From positions 3,227,001-3,291,000 of the forward strand of contig NZ_CP039740.1 in NCBI RefSeq assembly GCF_005153485.1: a stretch of DNA of 64,000 nucleotides, in the 5' to 3' direction. Shown piece after piece: positions 63,870 to 64,000 of the stretch. The notes below the pieces were generated by a model. That model made no database searches and was not told where the DNA came from. It was given only the letters and a program-made list of their open reading frames with translations. Both the position numbers and the translations under genes were made by a program. Within the stretch, counting starts at the first letter, position 1. Every line of letters begins with the position of its first letter. This DNA comes from Pseudolabrys sp. FHR47. GTDB lineage: Bacteria > Pseudomonadota > Alphaproteobacteria > Rhizobiales > Xanthobacteraceae.

Positions 63870-64000
63870 CTAGCCGACCCCGTCCCCGCCCTCGACCGCG
63901 CCGTATCCCGTCGCCGCGCGCTTCTCGTTGACGGTGAGGAACGGCGCCTTGGTGACGCGCTCCCACAGCGCGGCGCGGTCGGCGCCGAGCGCCTCGATAC
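63870..64000 (-). CDS. GTA portal protein (gp3-like), C-terminal fragment
   Basis: The last 43 codons of a portal gene, running off the right edge of the window: IEALGADRAALWERVTKAP, FLTVNEKRAATGYGAVEGGD and stop TAG at 63870-63872. This ending is typical of HK97/GTA portal proteins. The body, and whatever lies upstream (in a normal GTA the terminase), is outside the window. Confidence 0.85.
   Translation of the reverse strand, partial: IEALGADRAALWERVTKAPFLTVNEKRAATGYGAVEGGDGVG

Noticed and set aside
40631..64000. Ordinary temperate prophage as explanation for the phage-like block
   Set aside because: Gene families and order match RcGTA-type particles, and no integrase, repressor, replication genes or attachment sites are seen in the visible part.

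Overview
The window looks like chromosomal DNA from a high-GC alphaproteobacterium of the Hyphomicrobiales (Rhizobiales), near Bradyrhizobium or Xanthobacteraceae. The grounds are the rhizobial-type cycHJKL/degP/feuPQ/glnE block, many NMT1/THI5-like ABC and TRAP transporters, typical palindromic intergenic repeats, and an RcGTA-type gene-transfer-agent (GTA) cluster. Genus-level placement is an inference. No rRNA, tRNA, CRISPR array, insertion sequence or replication origin was recognised.

Layout. (1) 1-10.4 kb is a pyrimidine-type catabolic region: an NMT1/THI5-like ABC transporter (binding protein cut by the window edge, permease, ATPase), a cyclic amidohydrolase, an SDR, a second binding protein, a LysR regulator, then an operon of URC1-like (GTP cyclohydrolase II-like), URC4-like (DUF1688) and a uracil phosphoribosyltransferase. 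These last three are the signature of the URC uracil-degradation pathway. Their leader looks structured, and the UPRT has an altered PRPP loop. (2) 10.4-15.7 kb is a sugar-acid module: UxaA/GarD-type dehydratase, DctMQP TRAP transporter and a divergent FCD-type GntR regulator. (3) 15.9-21 kb holds a CDF metal exporter with an enlarged tail, a zinc alcohol dehydrogenase and pepN. (4) 21-40.6 kb is a conserved rhizobial housekeeping block: PAS histidine kinase, glnE (split by a frameshift), a kinase/regulator pair, degP, ccmH-ccmF-ccmE-ccmI, a conserved unknown, a glycine-zipper lipoprotein, feuQ/feuP with a PepSY protein, and a nitroreductase.

(5) 40.6-64 kb is the unusual part: an RcGTA-type particle cluster on the minus strand, read right to left. 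It runs portal (cut by the window edge), two small genes, prohead protease, terminase, capsid, head-tail connector, adaptor, gp8, major tail protein, gp10, tail chaperone, tape measure, gp12, gp13, NlpC/P60 gp14, gp15, a DUF2793 fibre-like protein, a GH108 lysozyme and holin-like proteins. Genes gp6 to gp13 are tightly packed, mostly with ATGA overlaps. The head half is broken up by opposite-strand or AT-richer cargo: a trypsin-like protease, a DedA protein, a small flagellar-like protein and a deoxyribosyltransferase-like protein between gp6 and capsid; a methyltransferase after capsid; and two insertions between methyltransferase and prohead protease.

The first insertion (about 57.5-60.4 kb) carries the large and small terminase genes and two small ORFs, and is bounded by two diverged direct copies of the methyltransferase 3' end. 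The second (about 60.4-62.8 kb) is a three-gene operon: a GHKL-type ATPase, a STAS-like DUF4325-type protein and a membrane-anchored protein. It abuts and probably truncates the prohead protease. These two insertions, together with the deoxyribosyltransferase-like gene, are the best candidates for an undescribed system in the window.
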